From: an uncultured Clostridia bacterium
GTDB lineage: Bacteria > Bacillota > Clostridia > Christensenellales > QALW01
Length of the DNA stretch: 5,072 nucleotides
Reading direction: 5' to 3'
NCBI GenBank assembly: GCA_900550765.1
Contig: URTC01000154.1
Coordinates: forward strand, 1 to 5,072
The translations under genes and the position numbers were made by a program. The notes beneath the pieces are model-generated. The model saw only the letters and a program-made list of their open reading frames with translations, was not told the origin of the DNA and made no database searches. The stretch's first letter is position 1. Every line of letters starts with the position of its first letter. This document shows, one piece after another, positions 5,044 to 5,072 of the stretch.

Positions 5044-5072
5044 AAAATTATTTTACAAAAACAACAGCTGAC

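Noticed and set aside
4620..5045. Open frames of 122 residues (minus) and 82 residues (plus) in the right-hand intergenic region
   Set aside because: Neither has a ribosome site or recognisable motif. The minus frame overlaps the alarmone synthetase start and its promoter, and the plus frame runs through the minus-strand terminator.
1..5072. CRISPR array, insertion sequence, tRNA or rRNA
   Set aside because: Reading both strands, I found no spaced direct repeats, transposase motifs, tRNA T-loop signatures or rRNA segments.

Overview
The window looks like a low-to-moderate G+C anaerobic Firmicute (class Clostridia). The evidence is an oxygen-sensitive glycyl radical dehydratase resembling clostridial B12-independent glycerol dehydratase, a stand-alone small alarmone synthetase, YozG-like tiny Cro/C1 regulators, AGGAGG-type ribosome binding sites and canonical sigma-A promoters (TTGACA-17-TATAAT class). 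No genus can be named from the sequence alone.

Layout. (1) Bases 1-677, minus strand: the first 225 codons of a glycyl radical enzyme that runs off the left edge, with its own strong promoter (734-762). (2) Bases 926-3113, minus strand: a likely operon read right to left. It holds a 66-residue Cro/C1-type regulator, a GT4-like glycosyltransferase and a PlsC-family acyltransferase. The last two are 6 bp apart and look translationally coupled; together they suggest membrane glycerolipid or glycolipid synthesis. (3) Bases 3114-3313: a divergent control region with a promoter for the regulator, a perfect 11-bp inverted repeat beside it, and a near-consensus promoter for the rightward gene. (4) Bases 3314-3865, plus strand: a cytoplasmic SGNH/GDSL hydrolase. 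(5) Bases 3884-3916: a bidirectional terminator built on a perfect 30-bp palindrome, between convergent genes. (6) Bases 3943-4656, minus strand: a small (p)ppGpp synthetase with its own promoter. (7) Bases 4764-5072: no supportable gene. It holds several complementary segments and a terminator for a leftward transcript that enters from beyond the right edge.

How the genes relate. Only the regulator-glycosyltransferase-acyltransferase group reads as a functional set. The dehydratase, hydrolase and alarmone synthetase each have their own promoter and look like independent units. I see no mobile element, CRISPR array, tRNA or rRNA. No convincing new multi-gene system is visible. The most open questions are the palindrome in the divergent region and the unexplained 4764-5018 stretch.
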